From Macrothele yani (lineage: Eukaryota; Arthropoda; Arachnida; Araneae; Macrothelidae), in assembly GCA_039090855.1 (NCBI GenBank), contig CM077011.1, forward strand, positions 15,873,001 to 15,937,000: a DNA stretch of 64,000 bases, given 5' to 3'. This document shows positions 19,125-30,974 of this stretch, one piece after another. A program made the position numbers and the translations under genes. Numbering within the stretch: position 1 is the first letter of the stretch; every line of letters starts with the position of its first letter. The notes below the pieces were generated by a model. The model ran no database searches. It was not told the DNA's origin and was given only the letters and a program-made list of their open reading frames with translations.

Positions 19125-20550
19125 CACTGACGGAAAAAATCCCAACACCAAGAAGGGGTTGTGTTAGATAAACGACAGTTGGTAGGCGGTGAGAGTACAT
19201 CTGTAAGATGACGTCTATGCAGATTTCGCTCTCGGCGCATACGTGTGGCGCTAGTAGCGCCCCTCGGAACATGCAAAGCAGGTTTGCTGTAAATACGCGC
19301 TGTAACGTTCGTGAGCGTTAGTTATCGTTGAGATTCGACATAGTGTGTTAATGTTAGTCAAGAATGCCTTTGAGAAGACGAAGAAGCCATTATCAACAGC
19401 TCACAGATTATGAACGAGGTCGTGTAATAGGGCTACGAGAAGGAGGATTTTCGTTCCGCAATATTGCAGACCGACTTGGCAGGAATGTAGCCACTGTGCA
19501 TGATTGTTGGCAGCGGTGGTCAAGGGAAGGTACTGCCTCAAGAAGACCGGGTTCCGACCGGCCACGTGGCTCTACTGAAAGGGAAGACCGCCTTGTACGG
19601 CGTATGGCCGTGGCGCATCGTACTGCGTCTGCGGCAGCAATTCGAGCTGCATTTGCCACCACAGTGACACAACGAACTGTTACAAATCGGTTACTTGAAG
19701 GACAGCTCCGAGCCAGACGCCCTGTAGCGTGCATTCCACTTACTCCAAACCACTGCCGTTTGCGACGTCAGTGGTGTCAAGCTAGAGCTCATTGGAGGAC
19801 GGAGTGGAGATCTGTTGTGTTTTCTGATGAAAGCCGGTTCTGCCTGGGTACCAGTGATGGCCGTGTGTTGGTTAGAAGGAGGCCAGGTGAGCGCCTGCAA
19901 CCAACCTGTCTGCGGGCGAGACACACTGGACCTACACCTGGAGTTATGGTCTGGGGAGCAATTTCCTATGACAGCAGGAGCACTCTCGTGGTTATCCCAC
20001 GCACCCTGACGGCACAGTTGTACGTCGGTCTGGTGATTCAACCCGTTGTGCTGCCATTCATGAACAGCATTCCAGGGGGTCTTTTCCAACAGGATAACCC
20101 TCGCCCGCATACCGCTGTTGTAACCCAACATGCTCTGCAGAGTGTCGACATGTTGCCGTGGCCTGCTAGATCTCCAGATCTTTCACCAATCGAGCACGTA
20201 TGGGACATCATTGGACGATCACTCCAGCGTCACTCCCAACCAGCATTAACCGTCCCTGTATTGACCGAAAAAGTGCAACAGGCACGGAACTCCATCCCAC
20301 AAACTGACATCCAGCACCTGTACGACACAATGCATGAACGTTTGCGTGCTTGCATTCAACATTCTGGCGGTTACACCGGTTATTAGTGTACCAGCATTTC
20401 ACATTTAAAATGGCTCTCCTCGCGCTTACAATAAGCTGTTATCTTGAAACCTTAATCGATTAAATATGTTACCTATACAAATGTATTGCCGCCATTTCAT
20501 TCCTCTACAACTATTTTTTCGTGGTGTTGGGATTTTTTTTTCCGTCAGTG
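19125..20550 (+). mobile_element. Apparently intact Tc1-like transposon
   Basis: A 1426-bp element with ~26-bp TIRs beginning CACTGACGGAAAAAA and continuing TCCCAACACCA on both ends. It is flanked by TA on both sides (19123-19124 and 20551-20552). It holds one uninterrupted transposase gene. TIR differences are limited to the length of an A/T run. It is the only DNA transposon here with both ends and an open transposase, so it could be recently active. Confidence 0.92.
19364..20386 (+). CDS. Tc1-like DDE transposase, 340 aa
   Basis: Cut-and-paste transposase that binds the TIRs and moves the element into TA sites. The N-terminal ~120 residues are a bipartite helix-turn-helix region (LTDYERGRVIGLREGGFSFR, then a GSDRPRGSTERED linker). 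The DDE domain has VVFSDESRFCLG (Asp155), GLFQQDNPRPHTA (Asp244) and WPARSPDLSPIEHVWDI (Glu277). Length is typical of Tc1 (about 340). Between Asp244 and Glu277 I count 32 residues rather than the usual 34, because two residues are missing from the loop before LPWP. The ATG start at 19364 lies ~240 bp inside the left TIR, and the C-terminus YTGY is typical. No stop or frameshift is visible. Regulation is not evident from the sequence. Confidence 0.93.
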   Translation: MPLRRRRSHYQQLTDYERGRVIGLREGGFSFRNIADRLGRNVATVHDCWQRWSREGTASRRPGSDRPRGSTEREDRLVRRMAVAHRTASAAAIRAAFATTVTQRTVTNRLLEGQLRARRPVACIPLTPNHCRLRRQWCQARAHWRTEWRSVVFSDESRFCLGTSDGRVLVRRRPGERLQPTCLRARHTGPTPGVMVWGAISYDSRSTLVVIPRTLTAQLYVGLVIQPVVLPFMNSIPGGLFQQDNPRPHTAVVTQHALQSVDMLPWPARSPDLSPIEHVWDIIGRSLQRHSQPALTVPVLTEKVQQARNSIPQTDIQHLYDTMHERLRACIQHSGGYTGY

Positions 20551-20810
20551 TAGTTTCTAGTTTTTCCAACGAATTTGTAATTCTGTAGCTCCTGGATTTC
20601 GGCACCTTTGTGAAACATTTGTTTGACTGAATAAACACTTAAAAATGCCTGATATATAATCTGTGCCAGCCAGCCGATTGAATTATGAGAATGCTAAAGG
20701 ATGTGCTTCCGTCTTCAGAAAAAAAGACAAAATTTATGCATTTACCTATGAAGGAGTACGTAAATGCGTAAATTTGTTGTAAAGAAACATCTTTTGCGCA
20801 TTAAAACATA

Positions 20811-22025
20811 CACAAAAGTCACAGGACACCTATAAGAGAAGCACAACATAGCATTTATTGACATACATTAGTACGGTGTCGATCCACTTTTGGCATTAAT
20901 GCATGCACTGACCCTTCCAGACATGCTTTCGACAAGGTTTTGGAACACAAAGATAGGTATGAGCTTCCATTCAGTACATAATACTGCCACTAACTGCTGT
21001 TTAGTAGTAAGCCTTTGTTCCAAACTTCTTATGCGGCGCTCTAATTCATCCCATAAGTGCTCTATGGGATTAGGATCATGACTCTGTGCTGGCTAGTCCA
21101 CACACGATACGGAATTATCGTAAAACCACGCCGTTACAGTCCTTATTTTATGGCTCGGTGCATTATCCTGCTGGTACCAACAAGGCTCGGCTCCATAGTA
21201 TTGCCACAGAGTTGGTTGGGCATAATTGTCCAGAATATCACGGTAGACGTGCTGGTTAACAGGTTTGTACACGATAACCAATGGGCCGGGACCATACCAC
21301 GAAAAACACCCCCACACGAGTACAGTGCCAGCTCCAAACTTGACCGTATGAACAGTTCACTGTGGCAAATAGCGTTCCCCCGGCTGCCGCCATACCCACC
21401 CACGGCCATCAGACTGATGAATTCATATCTGGATTTGTCAGTCCATAGGACCCGTTTCCATTGATCTATGATCCACGATAAATGTTCTTACACCATGCTA
21501 AACGTCGAGTAGCATTCCAAGTGGAGATGAAATCGTTATGAGCAGCCGCACGACCACGTAAACTATGGAATGAAGCTCTCTGCGAATGGTACGTGTACAT
21601 ACCGAAGTTCCAGCACTACCTGTACATTGACGTTTTGTGCGGTATTCCGTCGATTAGCTGTAACGACTCTCCTAAGGCTTTGACGTCCTCTGTCACTGAT
21701 TTTCTTTGGTCTGCCAGTACGTTTTGCTGCTTCAGGCGCGCCATGTGTCTTCTACTTATTCAATACATCCAAAACAGTTGACTTGGGTATGTTTAAGGGC
21801 CTCTCGGTTTTTCTTGTGGACAACCCACTAATAAAACACCCAACAATCTTTCCTTTCTCAAAGTCTGTTCTCTCACGCCGCGACATTTTCACTCAACTTC
21901 GCCGTGCGATATTATCGTGTTCAGCTGCAGGCTTGTTTCTATACTGTTTGCAGCTGTATTGCGCATCTTAACAACGCAGCGGATCCGTTCATTTGCTTTT
22001 GAAGGGGTGTCCGGTGACTTTTGTC
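20811..22025 (-). pseudogene. Tc1-like transposon remnant
   Basis: TIRs ACAAAAGTCACAGGACACC (left) and the inverse of ACAAAAGTCACCGGACACC (right) bound a minus-strand transposase relic. Recognisable pieces are MWGCFSWYGPGPLV, YQQDNAPSHKIRTVTAWF (second Asp) and NPIEHLWDELERR-like sequence near 21060. The N-terminal half is scrambled by frameshifts and stops. TA lies outside the left end; the right flank has diverged. Confidence 0.75.
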
Positions 22026-22104
22026 AATATTCTGGACTTCACGTACGATAATTCAGGTAAAAAGATATTTGCTGAAATATGAATCCGTATGCATAAGTCT
22101 GACC

Positions 22105-24351
22105 AGTAACGTTTACACCATCACCACTAGGGTAAACGTCCAACATGAAGGGATGCTTGTGGTCAGCGAGGATGGACAGGTAGATATTGGAGTTCGGGCA
22201 CCCATCCAGTGGTACAGCGGCCCCAGGAAGATATCCCCCAAACATGCACACTGCCACCGCCGTCTTGTACTTGATCGACAAGGGTGTCCTGGGTTTGGTT
22301 CTCGTGTGACTGACGCCGTATCCTCCTCCGCCCGTCACTTCTGTGGAGTAGAAACCTCGATTCGTCGGAGAAGACAACCTTTTCCCACTCTTCCAATGTC
22401 CAATGACGGTAGTCCCATGCGAAATGCAAGCATCGTTTGCAATGGACCTGGGTTAACATGGATGCTTTGATGCAGCGTCGACTCCAGGGACCCATGCGTA
22501 ATAGGGTTCGCTCTACTGTTATCATGAACACGAACCTGCCCCAGCGTTCATTTGCGTGGTTAATTGCTGCACTGTTGCGCATCGATTGCACTTTACTAGT
22601 CGACGTTCACCTCTGGGGTCGATGACCTTTGGGGCTCCAAAGTTATGACGTCAGGAGGTACTCGGTGTACCAGCGGTCCATTCTTGGTACACCCTTACTA
22701 CAGCACCTGGCGACCAGCCCAAGAAGTTTGCTGTTTCTGAGATACTTCATCCCTTGGCGAGGTGGACGATGATCATTCCTTTTTGAACGTCCGTCAAATC
22801 ACTTCTGCGCATTGTGCTCACGTTACGCACTATGGCTCATCTCTCCTGAACGGCCGTTTATACACTGCTGGCCACCCAAAATGCAACACCAAGAAGGAAG
22901 CATCCGATTGGCCTGAAATTCGCAGCATGCGTCGCCCGCAAGTGGACATTGCAAACGATTAGCATTGCAGGGCATATGCAAATCATGTGCGCCCGGCACG
23001 TCACCGTGAAGCACTATAAGAAGGGTGCACAGAAGGCTGGGTGTAAGTAGTGGAAGTGTGTTGTGCTGCCGGACCTGTGCGTGGGAAGCTTTCTGATGCC
23101 TCGTCGCAGAATACGGCAGTCATTCCAGCACACCTTTCGGAGTTCGACAGAGGACGAATAGTGGCTTATCGCGACAGCGGTTTATCGTACCGAGACATCG
23201 GCGCCCGTGTGGGACGACATCCAGCCACAGTGAGGCGAGTATGGATTCGGTGGGTGCAGGTGGGACGGACAGACCGACGTGAGTGATTTCCGCAGTCGCG
23301 GCACACCCCCGAACGAGAGGACCGGCATGTTCTGCGGCGGGCATCGACGGCTCGCACCGCCACATCACGAACGTTAGCGCAGGAATTAGGGTGTGTTGCG
23401 CAACAACCTGTGTCAGCACGTACCTTTCGACGTCGTCTGCAGAAGCAGGGACTTGTCGCCCAGCGCCCATTGCTCCGATTACCATTGACGTTACACCACC
23501 GGCGAGTGCGGCTGCAGTTGGCCGTTGAACGCCGCACCTGGACTACGGAATGGCACGACATTGTCTTCTCCGACGAATCCCACTTCTGCCTGCAACACCA
23601 CGATGGTCGGATCCGTGTGTAGCGGCACCGCGGCGAGAGACTGTGTGACGCCTGCATTATGCATCGCCATACCGGTCCGTTGCCTGGAGTTACGGTTTGG
23701 GGCGCAATTGGATATGACACCCTCACACCTCTGGTGCGCATCGCCGGTACACTCAACAGCCACCGCACCATCTCCGACCTTTTGGAGCCTGTAGTCCTGC
23801 CTTAACTGCAGGACCTGCCAGAGGCCACGTTTCAACAGGACAATGCACGCCCTCACGTGGTACGCATCGTGCAACAATTCTTCACGACCTACCAGGTGTC
23901 ACTGGTGCCGTGGCCAGCCCGTTCTCCCGATATGTCGCCCATCGAACACGTCTGGTTGCTGATGGGCAACCGAGTGGCCCGGCAAGCACCACCCACGACT
24001 ACGCCTGATGAACTGTGGCAACGTGTGGAAGCAACCTGGGCCGACATACCCCAAGCCTACATCCAAAAGCCTCTTTCGTTCGATGCCGCGGCGCGTAGCG
24101 GCCGTTATTGCCAGCCATGGGGGCCACACGAACTATTGATGTCTGCGTGTTCCGCAAGTCGCACGGGCCTGTAAGCTCAATCGTTTCATTTTTGTATCTG
24201 TTGTTATGTGTCCAGTAAATCTGGCTTTGCTATCTCGTGTCCTTCTTGGTGTTGCATTTGGGGGGGGGGGGGGAAGCAGTGCACTTCGTGGCGCGCCTGG
24301 GTGGTTACACTGTGATTTCGGGGGTGGTTATATTATTCTGATACGACCGTG
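22105..24351 (-). pseudogene. Tc1-like remnant split by another Tc1
   Basis: Minus-strand transposase pieces at 22105-22860 read RTLLRMGPWSRRCIKASMLT, YRHWTLEEWEKVVFSDESRF (first Asp) and HPFMLDVYPSGDG, after which the sequence is lost, so the second and third acidic residues are missing. The outer terminus lies beyond the nested element at 24282-24351 (inverse of CACGGTCGTATCAGAATAAT, then TA). A second, shorter copy of the same family is at 63045-63633, which confirms the reconstruction across the insertion. Confidence 0.75.
22863..24281 (+). pseudogene. Tc1-like transposon nested in a Tc1, nonsense-mutated
   Basis: TIRs CACTGCTGGCCACCC ... ATGCAACACCAAGAAGG (left) and the inverse of CACTGCTTCC(C)n ... 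ATGCAACACCAAGAAGG (right). TA precedes it; the right flank reads CA. Transposase sequence in one main frame shows HLSEFDRGRIVAYRDSGLSY, WHDIVFSDESHFCL (Asp), ATFQQDNARPHVVRIVQQFF (Asp) and WPARSPDMSPIEHVWLLMG (Glu), with 34 residues between the last two. In-frame stops at 23284-23286 (TGA) and 23620-23622 (TAG), apparent frame damage near 23800 and a degraded C-terminus inactivate it. All three catalytic residues survive. Confidence 0.85.
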
Positions 24352-24353
24352 TA

Positions 24354-24780
24354 TTATGTAACTACTGTAAATGGTAAAATAGCAAACTGTGGTACGAAAA
24401 AACTGTTCCAGAAACTGATGCAAAAGTTTCATTTTTAGTTTTAATCAGATTGTAGGCAGCGATTTTTTTTTTTTCAATTTCCCTTGAGCTGCGCTCGGGG
24501 CAGTAGAACCGCGTGCCCGGCCCTAGTTACGCCTGTGCCCAAGACTTCAGCATCTGACTCTGTTTTCTTGTTATTTTCATAATAAATTTAATTATCTATT
24601 CTTACTTAAACAAAAACTAAATTAGTGATTTATACTTATTACCGAAGATACAATAAACGTTCAGACATTTAGATGTATAATAAATGAAATAATCTGGGGT
24701 ATATATTCTAACTGCTCGCAAAACGCACTGGATGTTCATGTGCTCTCACAATTGCAATATTTGCTCTATAAACTAACATA
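24354..24780. other. Non-coding stretch
   Basis: AT-rich. Around 24486-24535 the complement reads CAGGCGTAACTAGGGCCGGG, which resembles a terminus of some DNA elements, but no partner end was found. Nothing else recognised. Confidence 0.5.
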
Positions 24781-26013
24781 CACGGTCGAGTCACAATATT
24801 GTGACCACCAGCTAATATCCAGAGTAACCGCTCTGTGCAGCGCGGACAGCAGGTAGACTGGCTGGGAGTACCTCAATAAGGTTCTGGAAGGTGTTCACAG
24901 GTATATGGAACCATGCTGACTGCAGTGCATCTGACAGCTGCTGGAAGTTATGTTTTGGAGGATCCATAGAGCGAACAACACGTCCCACAGATGCTCAATT
25001 GGGTTTAAGTCTGGGAAATTAGGGGGTCAGGAAAGTACTTTGAAGCCTTCATCGTGCTCTCCCAGCCACTCTCGGACATTTCTGGCTGTGTGATACGTCG
25101 CATTGTCGTGCTTGAAGATCCCATCCGCCGCAAGGATGGATACGTAACGAATTCCGTCCATAGTGCCTTCCACAGGTATGAGTAGACCCAGAGAATGCCA
25201 CGAAAACATTCCGCCAGATCATATCGCTGCCCCGCCAGCTTGTGTTGTTCCAGCAGTGGTTGAAGAATGTTTGTTTTCCGATGTTTCTCGCCTTATACGC
25301 CAACGTCCATCCGTTCGGTGAAGCAGAACACGTGACTCATCGGAGAAGGCAATCCTTTGCCAATCAGGGGAGGCCCAATTCCGATACTGCCGTGTAAGCC
25401 TTTTCTGCCGATGCACCTTCGTTAGCATAGGTGCAGTGTCCATCCGTCTGCATCGGAGCCCCATACGCAGCAGGGTTCGCTGAACTGTCATTTTAGACAC
25501 ACTTCCGGTAGCCCCCTGGTTCATTCGGCCAGTGAGTTGATAAAAATCGCTCCTTTTATCCATGACAGATCATGATCATATGTAGAGGATTTTAGGAAGG
25601 GAGTGTCTGACCCCAGGTCTTGAACAACCGTTAGAAATAGGAAGCTAGGAGATTTGGGCTAGAGTGCCCGATAGGAAAGTGGCATGGAAGCGAAGTAGAA
25701 AGAGGCAGGAAGACGCTCTTATATATTACCGGGGGCCAGTACCCGGGGTCCGACGGCTTAACGTGCCCATCCGACGCACGGCTGATATTTGGTGGATCGA
25801 GCGTTCGTACCTGCCTGGTATCGAACCTGAGGTCCTGTCCGTGGCAGTCACAAACGTTGCCCACTCGGCCAACCGTGGTCTATCCATGACAGAATGCCAA
25901 CAGCACACCTGATATACTCTCCAAGCCAGCTCACGACACGTGCCTTCTTTCATTGGCTACGCGCTGTTGATGCTAAAAGTAGGAGGTGGTCACATTAATG
26001 TGACTCGACTGTG
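24781..26013 (-). pseudogene. Tc1-like transposon remnant carrying a SINE
   Basis: TIRs CACGGTCGAGTCACAATATT (left) and the inverse of CACAGTCGAGTCACATTAAT (right). Minus-strand transposase pieces are RTLLRMGLRCRRMDTAPMLT, WQRIAFSDESRVLLHRTDGR (first Asp retained) and FKHDNATYHTARNVREWLGE (second Asp). These are followed by a DLNPIEHLWD-like block near 24985 in a shifted frame. The element is interrupted by a family-B SINE at 25569-25880. Frameshifts make it non-functional. Confidence 0.8.
25569..25880 (-). repeat. tRNA-derived SINE, family B, complete with TSD
   Basis: A 312-bp insertion in the Tc1 remnant flanked by a perfect 12-bp duplication TATCCATGACAG (25557-25568 and 25881-25892). 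On the minus strand it starts with a tRNA-like head (box A TTGGCCGAGTGGGCAACG, box B GGTTCGATACC) and has a body containing GTTAAGCCGTCGGACCCCGG. The 3' end is CCTCTACATATGATCATGAT. The target duplication length fits LINE-mediated insertion. Confidence 0.9.
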
Positions 26014-26552
26014 CGTATAAAGTCTGCTATGAAATATAAACTTGCTGGCGTTCTTTCGGATAGTGATTAACTTTTTTCGATTTCGGGTAAAGGACAGAAG
26101 ATAAAAGCTGTCAGATTTTGAATTTATCGAATGATCTCAACTTCAAATACAATTAATTGTATCGCTTTGCGTAGGGACCGGACGAAGGCGGGAACATTCT
26201 GCACGGCCCAAATATGACACACGCATGCCCGCCCATCCCTGGTCAATTTATTTCTCCCTCATTTAAACATAAACCTAGTGAACGTTGGTTTCTGCTATAT
26301 CATATTTGTAAAGAGTAATTGTATTTTTTCAAGTTCTGGAACGGGAACCGAACTTGCATCTTTCGATTGATTCGACTGGCGCACATCCGGAACTTTGTGT
26401 GGGTTCATAAACAACATCAGCGTAAACATCAGTTGCTTCGAACTTCGTTGTTCTTGGTGGTGTAGCAGTAGCATGCTTGATGTAAGTCGGGAGATGTGGG
26501 TTCATTTCTGCTTCCAGGGTGATGTAATTTTAAAGTAAAAAGTGCGCCTTTA
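26014..26552. other. Non-coding stretch with two weak tRNA-like segments
   Basis: Mostly unremarkable. Minus-strand 26340-26395 (GGTTCCCGTTCC) and plus-strand 26455-26520 (GTGTAGCAGTAGCATGC ... GGGTTCATTTC) resemble decayed tRNA/SINE boxes, too weak to classify. Confidence 0.4.
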
Positions 26553-27708
26553 CGGGGGTGGATCAAAAAGTTAGTTCCACTGTTGAATAAAAATAAATAA
26601 ATAAAGATATGTGTTCAAGCGATGTGTAATCGTTTTGGAATCGTTGTCCACTAAGGTCCTGTTTCATTTTACCGAACAAATGGTAGTCGCAAAGGGATAA
26701 GTCGGAGCTGTAAGGTGGACGTTGCCACACCTCCTACTTGAATAACTGCAGCAATTCTTTTGTTTTCCGTGCTGTGTGGGGTGTGGCATTTTCGTGCAGA
26801 AGAATGACACCTTCGCTCAACTTACCCCGGCGTTGGTTCTTAATTGCCTTTAGCAAATTTCGCAGCGCTTGGAAATATGTGTCAGCATTGATAGTTGTCT
26901 CTTTTGGCAGAAATTCCGTGTAAACACATTCATGTTCAAATAAAACAGTCGCCATAACACCGCAGACGGTTGGACTATGCACTTCTTCTTTTATGGAGAG
27001 TTGACATGCTTCCATTCCATGGACGATCGTTTGGTTTCAGGGGTTAAATGGTGAAACCACTTTTCGTCACCTGTGATGATTCGACGCAAAAAATTGTGAC
27101 CCTCAGCAGAATACCGTTGCAGAAGAGCCGAAAACAACAGGAAACGTTGGTTTCTGTGTTGGTCAGTGAGTACACGTGGCATCCATCTCCCACAGAGTTT
27201 TCCAAATCCCAGCTGCTCCTGAATGATGAAATGCACAGTCCCGTACGAAATGTCTAACGTACTGGCAATTTCCATGATTTTGATACGCCTATTTTCCCGT
27301 ATCACGTCTTCAACATACTCCGGAGCGCTGGATATTGGTGGTTTGGCTTCACGGTCCGTCAAATTTGTGCGACCCTTTTCAAATTGTTGGCACCACTTTA
27401 CAATGGCCGGACGAGTCACGCAATTTTCCCCGTATACAGCACAGATTTCATGACGGACGTCCGTGCAGTTTAGGCGCTTAGCCCACAAAAATTGAATAGT
27501 TCCTCGCACTTTCAATTTGGAATAAGAATCCAGTTGACGCGAAATTAGGAACTGCCTCCTGCACACGCCTTACGCAGTTACTGAACTAAAACACCTCCCG
27601 TCTGCAGCTCTGACGTATTGTCTACTTCACCCCCAAGCACACTCGATTTGTCTGCAATCTCACTCCAGATGGTGCTAAGTGTAACTTACTTTCTGATTCA
27701 CCTACGTG
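26553..27708 (-). mobile_element. mariner transposon remnant
   Basis: A 1156-bp element with imperfect TIRs (GGGTGGATCAAAAAGTTAG on the left; the inverse of AGGTGAATCAGAAAGTAAG on the right), flanked by TA (26551-26552 and 27709-27710). It encodes a frameshifted mariner transposase on the minus strand. Confidence 0.8.
26640..27566 (-). pseudogene. mariner (DD34D-type) transposase, inactivated
   Basis: N-terminal part at 26991-27566 has the helix-turn-helix region (RGTIQFLWAKRLNCTDVRHE ... AIVKWCQQFEKGRTNLTD) and IITGDEKWFHHLTPETKRSS with the first catalytic Asp. After a frameshift near 27000, the second part (26734-27015) has VILLHENATPHTARKTKELL, where the second catalytic Asp is Glu. A stop follows LLQLFK, and the block SSDLSLCDYHLFGKMKQDL still shows the third Asp. 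A functional protein is not expected. Confidence 0.85.
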
Positions 27709-27710
27709 TA

Positions 27711-28147
27711 TGCCGACAATTGTATTTTAAGCTGTTGTCGTGCTGTGTTACGTTCATAAGCATTTCTTCTATTTTGATTACATGGTACCCCATGCTGATT
27801 AAAAGCGCTTTTTTTGTTGTTGTTGTTGTTGGTTTGTTTTCAGGACGTTGACGTCACCTTTTTAATTTCCTTTTTCAGATCAATGTCTGGGCCAGCAAGG
27901 TGGAAAAGGATATTGTGTTTTTCACTCATCGGAATCACCCTCTGCCTTCATTTTTATATCGTTAGCGATACACAAGCCGCTGCGTATTTTAAGAATAAAC
28001 TTTCAAGTAAGTATCGAAATTCTATACGTACAATTGTAAAAACAGTATGTGAGCACTTTTACCCGTAAAAAAAATATGTAAATTCCGATTCTGCTATGAA
28101 TTTCATGATTAATTACCTAAGTCTTGGATATCTGGTTTGCAAATATA
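27711..28147. other. Non-coding stretch, nothing recognised
   Basis: AT-rich, with a short (TTG)n run near 27812-27830. No repeat family or gene recognised. Confidence 0.5.
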
Positions 28148-28985
28148 TACAGGGTGTCCATAAATAAAGTATACAACTTCACTATGCTATTGAATAAAAA
28201 AAAACAATAAATAACAACTTACTTTTAATGTCAAAACACATAGTATCTGTGAAAGTTTTTGTTTTTAATGTCAGTAGGTGTCCACGTGTGCTCCATTGGT
28301 TGCTCGCAGTATGTCTAAACGGTAGTCCAGTTCTGCCCACGTACGTTGCAGAATGTCAGGTCTAACAAGGAGGAAGGCTGCAGTAATGCATTCTTTGAGC
28401 TCAGTGATAGATGTAACCTTTTTCTTGTTCACGATGTCCTTAATAAAGCACCAAAGAAAAAATCGCAAGGGGTAATATCAGGGGAATGGGATGGCCATGC
28501 CGTCGGACCCCAACGTTCAATCCAACGCGTTGGAAAATTGTGTTCTAAAGATCTGCGTACATCCAAAGAACAGTACGGAGGCGGTCTTGCTGGTAAATGT
28601 CTTGAATATCCTCGAGTTGTGTAATTGCGAATTGTTCTAACACGTTCAGGTACGCTATGCCAGTAGCGGTTGGTTCAGCAAAGAAAAAGGGCCCTCTGCC
28701 TAGTGCTTTTGCCTTTCAAGACACTTCCTGTTGCTTTGAATTTATTTACCCATTGTTCAGTGCTCCTTTGTGTTGGCGGCTGTCTCTTGTACTCCGTTCT
28801 GAACTTACGCTAAACTGTTGTTAGAAATTTTGACTCCGCAAACCGGAACACACACGGTGCTTTCTCCACTTGGGAAGCCATGTCTGTTGTATTCCGTGTT
28901 TTACGAGATTTTTCTTTAAATGAGACACCTGGCGCCATCTATTATCTGACTTAACAAACTTTAACACTTTGCCACGTCTCTTGAC
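28148..28985 (-). pseudogene. mariner-like transposase relic with internal deletion
   Basis: Minus strand from an ATG at 28881 reads MASQVEKAPCVFRFAESKFL, then KFRTEYKRQPPTQRSTEQWV and FKATGSVLKGKSTRQ, the DNA-binding half of a mariner-like transposase. It jumps to YLNVLEQFAITQLEDIQDIY-QQD (second Asp), then WPSHSPDITPCDFF in a shifted frame, and ends with ELDYRLDILRATNGAHVD (28271 onward). The part with the first Asp is missing, so about 450 bp appear deleted. The left terminus starts CAGGGTGTCCATAAATAAAG; the right end is unclear. Confidence 0.75.
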
Positions 28986-29017
28986 ATTTAAATTAAGTTG
29001 TTTTCTATCCTATTTTT

Positions 29018-29225
29018 TACGCTTTCCAACCATAGGGTGAAAAAGCATATATGCTCCAGCTTCGTCCGTCGGTCTGTCTGTCTGTCTGTCTGTCCGTACA
29101 ATAACTCGCGTAAAAATGGTTTGATTTCGATGAAAGTTTAGTATGTGGTAGGGGATAACTGGGGACGAACCCTGGTGAAAATAGGTGAAATGGGGTCAAA
29201 GATCAGGACATAGGAGCGCCCTTAT
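29018..29225 (-). mobile_element. HINE 3'-end fragment
   Basis: Reverse-complement match to the right end of 1-2139 and 38022-40170: TIR TACGCTTTCCAACC, the stem-loop region, a (TCTG)5 microsatellite at 29071-29093 and about one 146-bp unit. The rest is missing. Confidence 0.8.
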
Positions 29226-29241
29226 ATTACAAACGTACGAG

Positions 29242-29265
29242 TATATATATATATATATATATATA
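29242..29265. repeat. (TA)n microsatellite, left flank of the palindrome
   Basis: Pure TA run; a matching run lies on the other side of the palindrome at 34298-34336. Confidence 0.9.
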
Positions 29266-30974
29266 CTTAAGAGCAAAACTGAAGACTAAGGAAAAACTTT
29301 AGAATTTAAAACGAAGGTTGCAAAATAACCTGAAGATCAAAACGCGCAACGCAGCAGTTTTGAAAATTCAGAATTCACATTCTACAAAGAAGATACCTAA
29401 GCAAAAATACATATAAAATTTTGACTCACACCTAGTACAACATAGAAAAGGTTATGTATCTACCTGTGTGAGTAAAAGGAGAAAAAGATAAAAATAAAAT
29501 AAAACTACTGAATGTAGAAGGTGTCGAGAATACTGAGCCTTGGCTTTATCAAGGACCAGCAAAAACTCTGCATTTTCTCACTTCCACAAAGACCTAGTTG
29601 GAAATGGGTTTCTGCAAGGCCATAGATGCAAGTAACATTCCCACCTAAAATAGTTTAAAATATATATATATGTCATGTCCTCCGTAGAGTTGCATGACCT
29701 AGCACTAGTTAACAATTTCGCTTGCATCCATTAACCTTCCTGGCCCGACCCATGCTCTTCATCTGTTACTATTAAACAGAGAGAAGAAGATTAAAGAGAA
29801 CTCAAGCTGTGAGAGTGACATAATAATTAGAAATGATTTTCAGCCATAACGAAATGCCAAGTTCGTTTGAGAGAGAATTTAAACCTGAAAATCAATGCAA
29901 AAGAAATCCAAATTTTTTACATTGCAATTAAAAAAAGGAAATATTAATTTTTAACGAACAGATTTTTGAAAGAAAACTTGAGTCTAAAACCCCCTACTCT
30001 ACAACTTATGACAGCACGAAAACGAGAATAAGTTAAAGATAATAATTAACTAAAGAAAACTTTGTGAAAGTTATATACCTTAAACAGTTAGTTGCAATAT
30101 GTACAAAGTATTTCGGCAGTGCTTTAAGTGCATAATTAATTAGTTATTAAGAACTTAACTACTTTGAAAAAACAGCGCATAGAAAAGGAACAAGCTTAGC
30201 CATCTTCTGTTCCTAGGTACCCCAAAAAGACGCTCAAAGTTACAAAGAAAGAAGAGTTAAAACCCGCAAAAATGTTAACAGACAAACCAATGCCTAAAAG
30301 CTGAAAAGCTAAAAAACAACAGAGAAAAAGTACATGAAGTACAAACATTGAACTTATAAAACCTAGAACCCAAAAACAAGGAAGAGAGCTTACCTCTTGT
30401 GTGACAAAAACTTTTCTCCTCACAAGAGAAGAACATGGCTGACCTCTTCCGCCACTCCCTAGTTGCTGGGGGGCAGTGAGGGTGGGGCTGATGGCCTCCT
30501 CATACAGCAAGAAACCAACGCGCGGATATTTTAACCAGAGAAAAAATATATATAAACTTAAGACTGTGGATCTGTATGATCAGAAAGAGCAGAATTAACT
30601 CTCCAGAATACATGAGAAATATTATAAAATACACGAGCAGTGTATTTAATAATCTTTGCATGTATTAAATCACCTTAGTGAGCTTCTATAGATTAATCAG
30701 AATCTTATTAATTTTAATGTTGGTTTTACTATTTTTAGTATAGCTATCCTAGTGATGAATAACTAGTTTTTCTTTTTTATTTGTTTTTATTTTCTTTTAT
30801 AAACAGATTTTTAAGCTTTTTTTGTGATTTTGTTTATATTATTTAATTTTTTGTTTTAATAGGACCGTCATATCCATAGCACTAAGGTTCCTTTAGGTAG
30901 TTAATAGGCATCCTCTAGCCAACTTCCTTACGGCTTTGATTGGTCAGAATCATATTATTAACTGTGTAGAAAAT

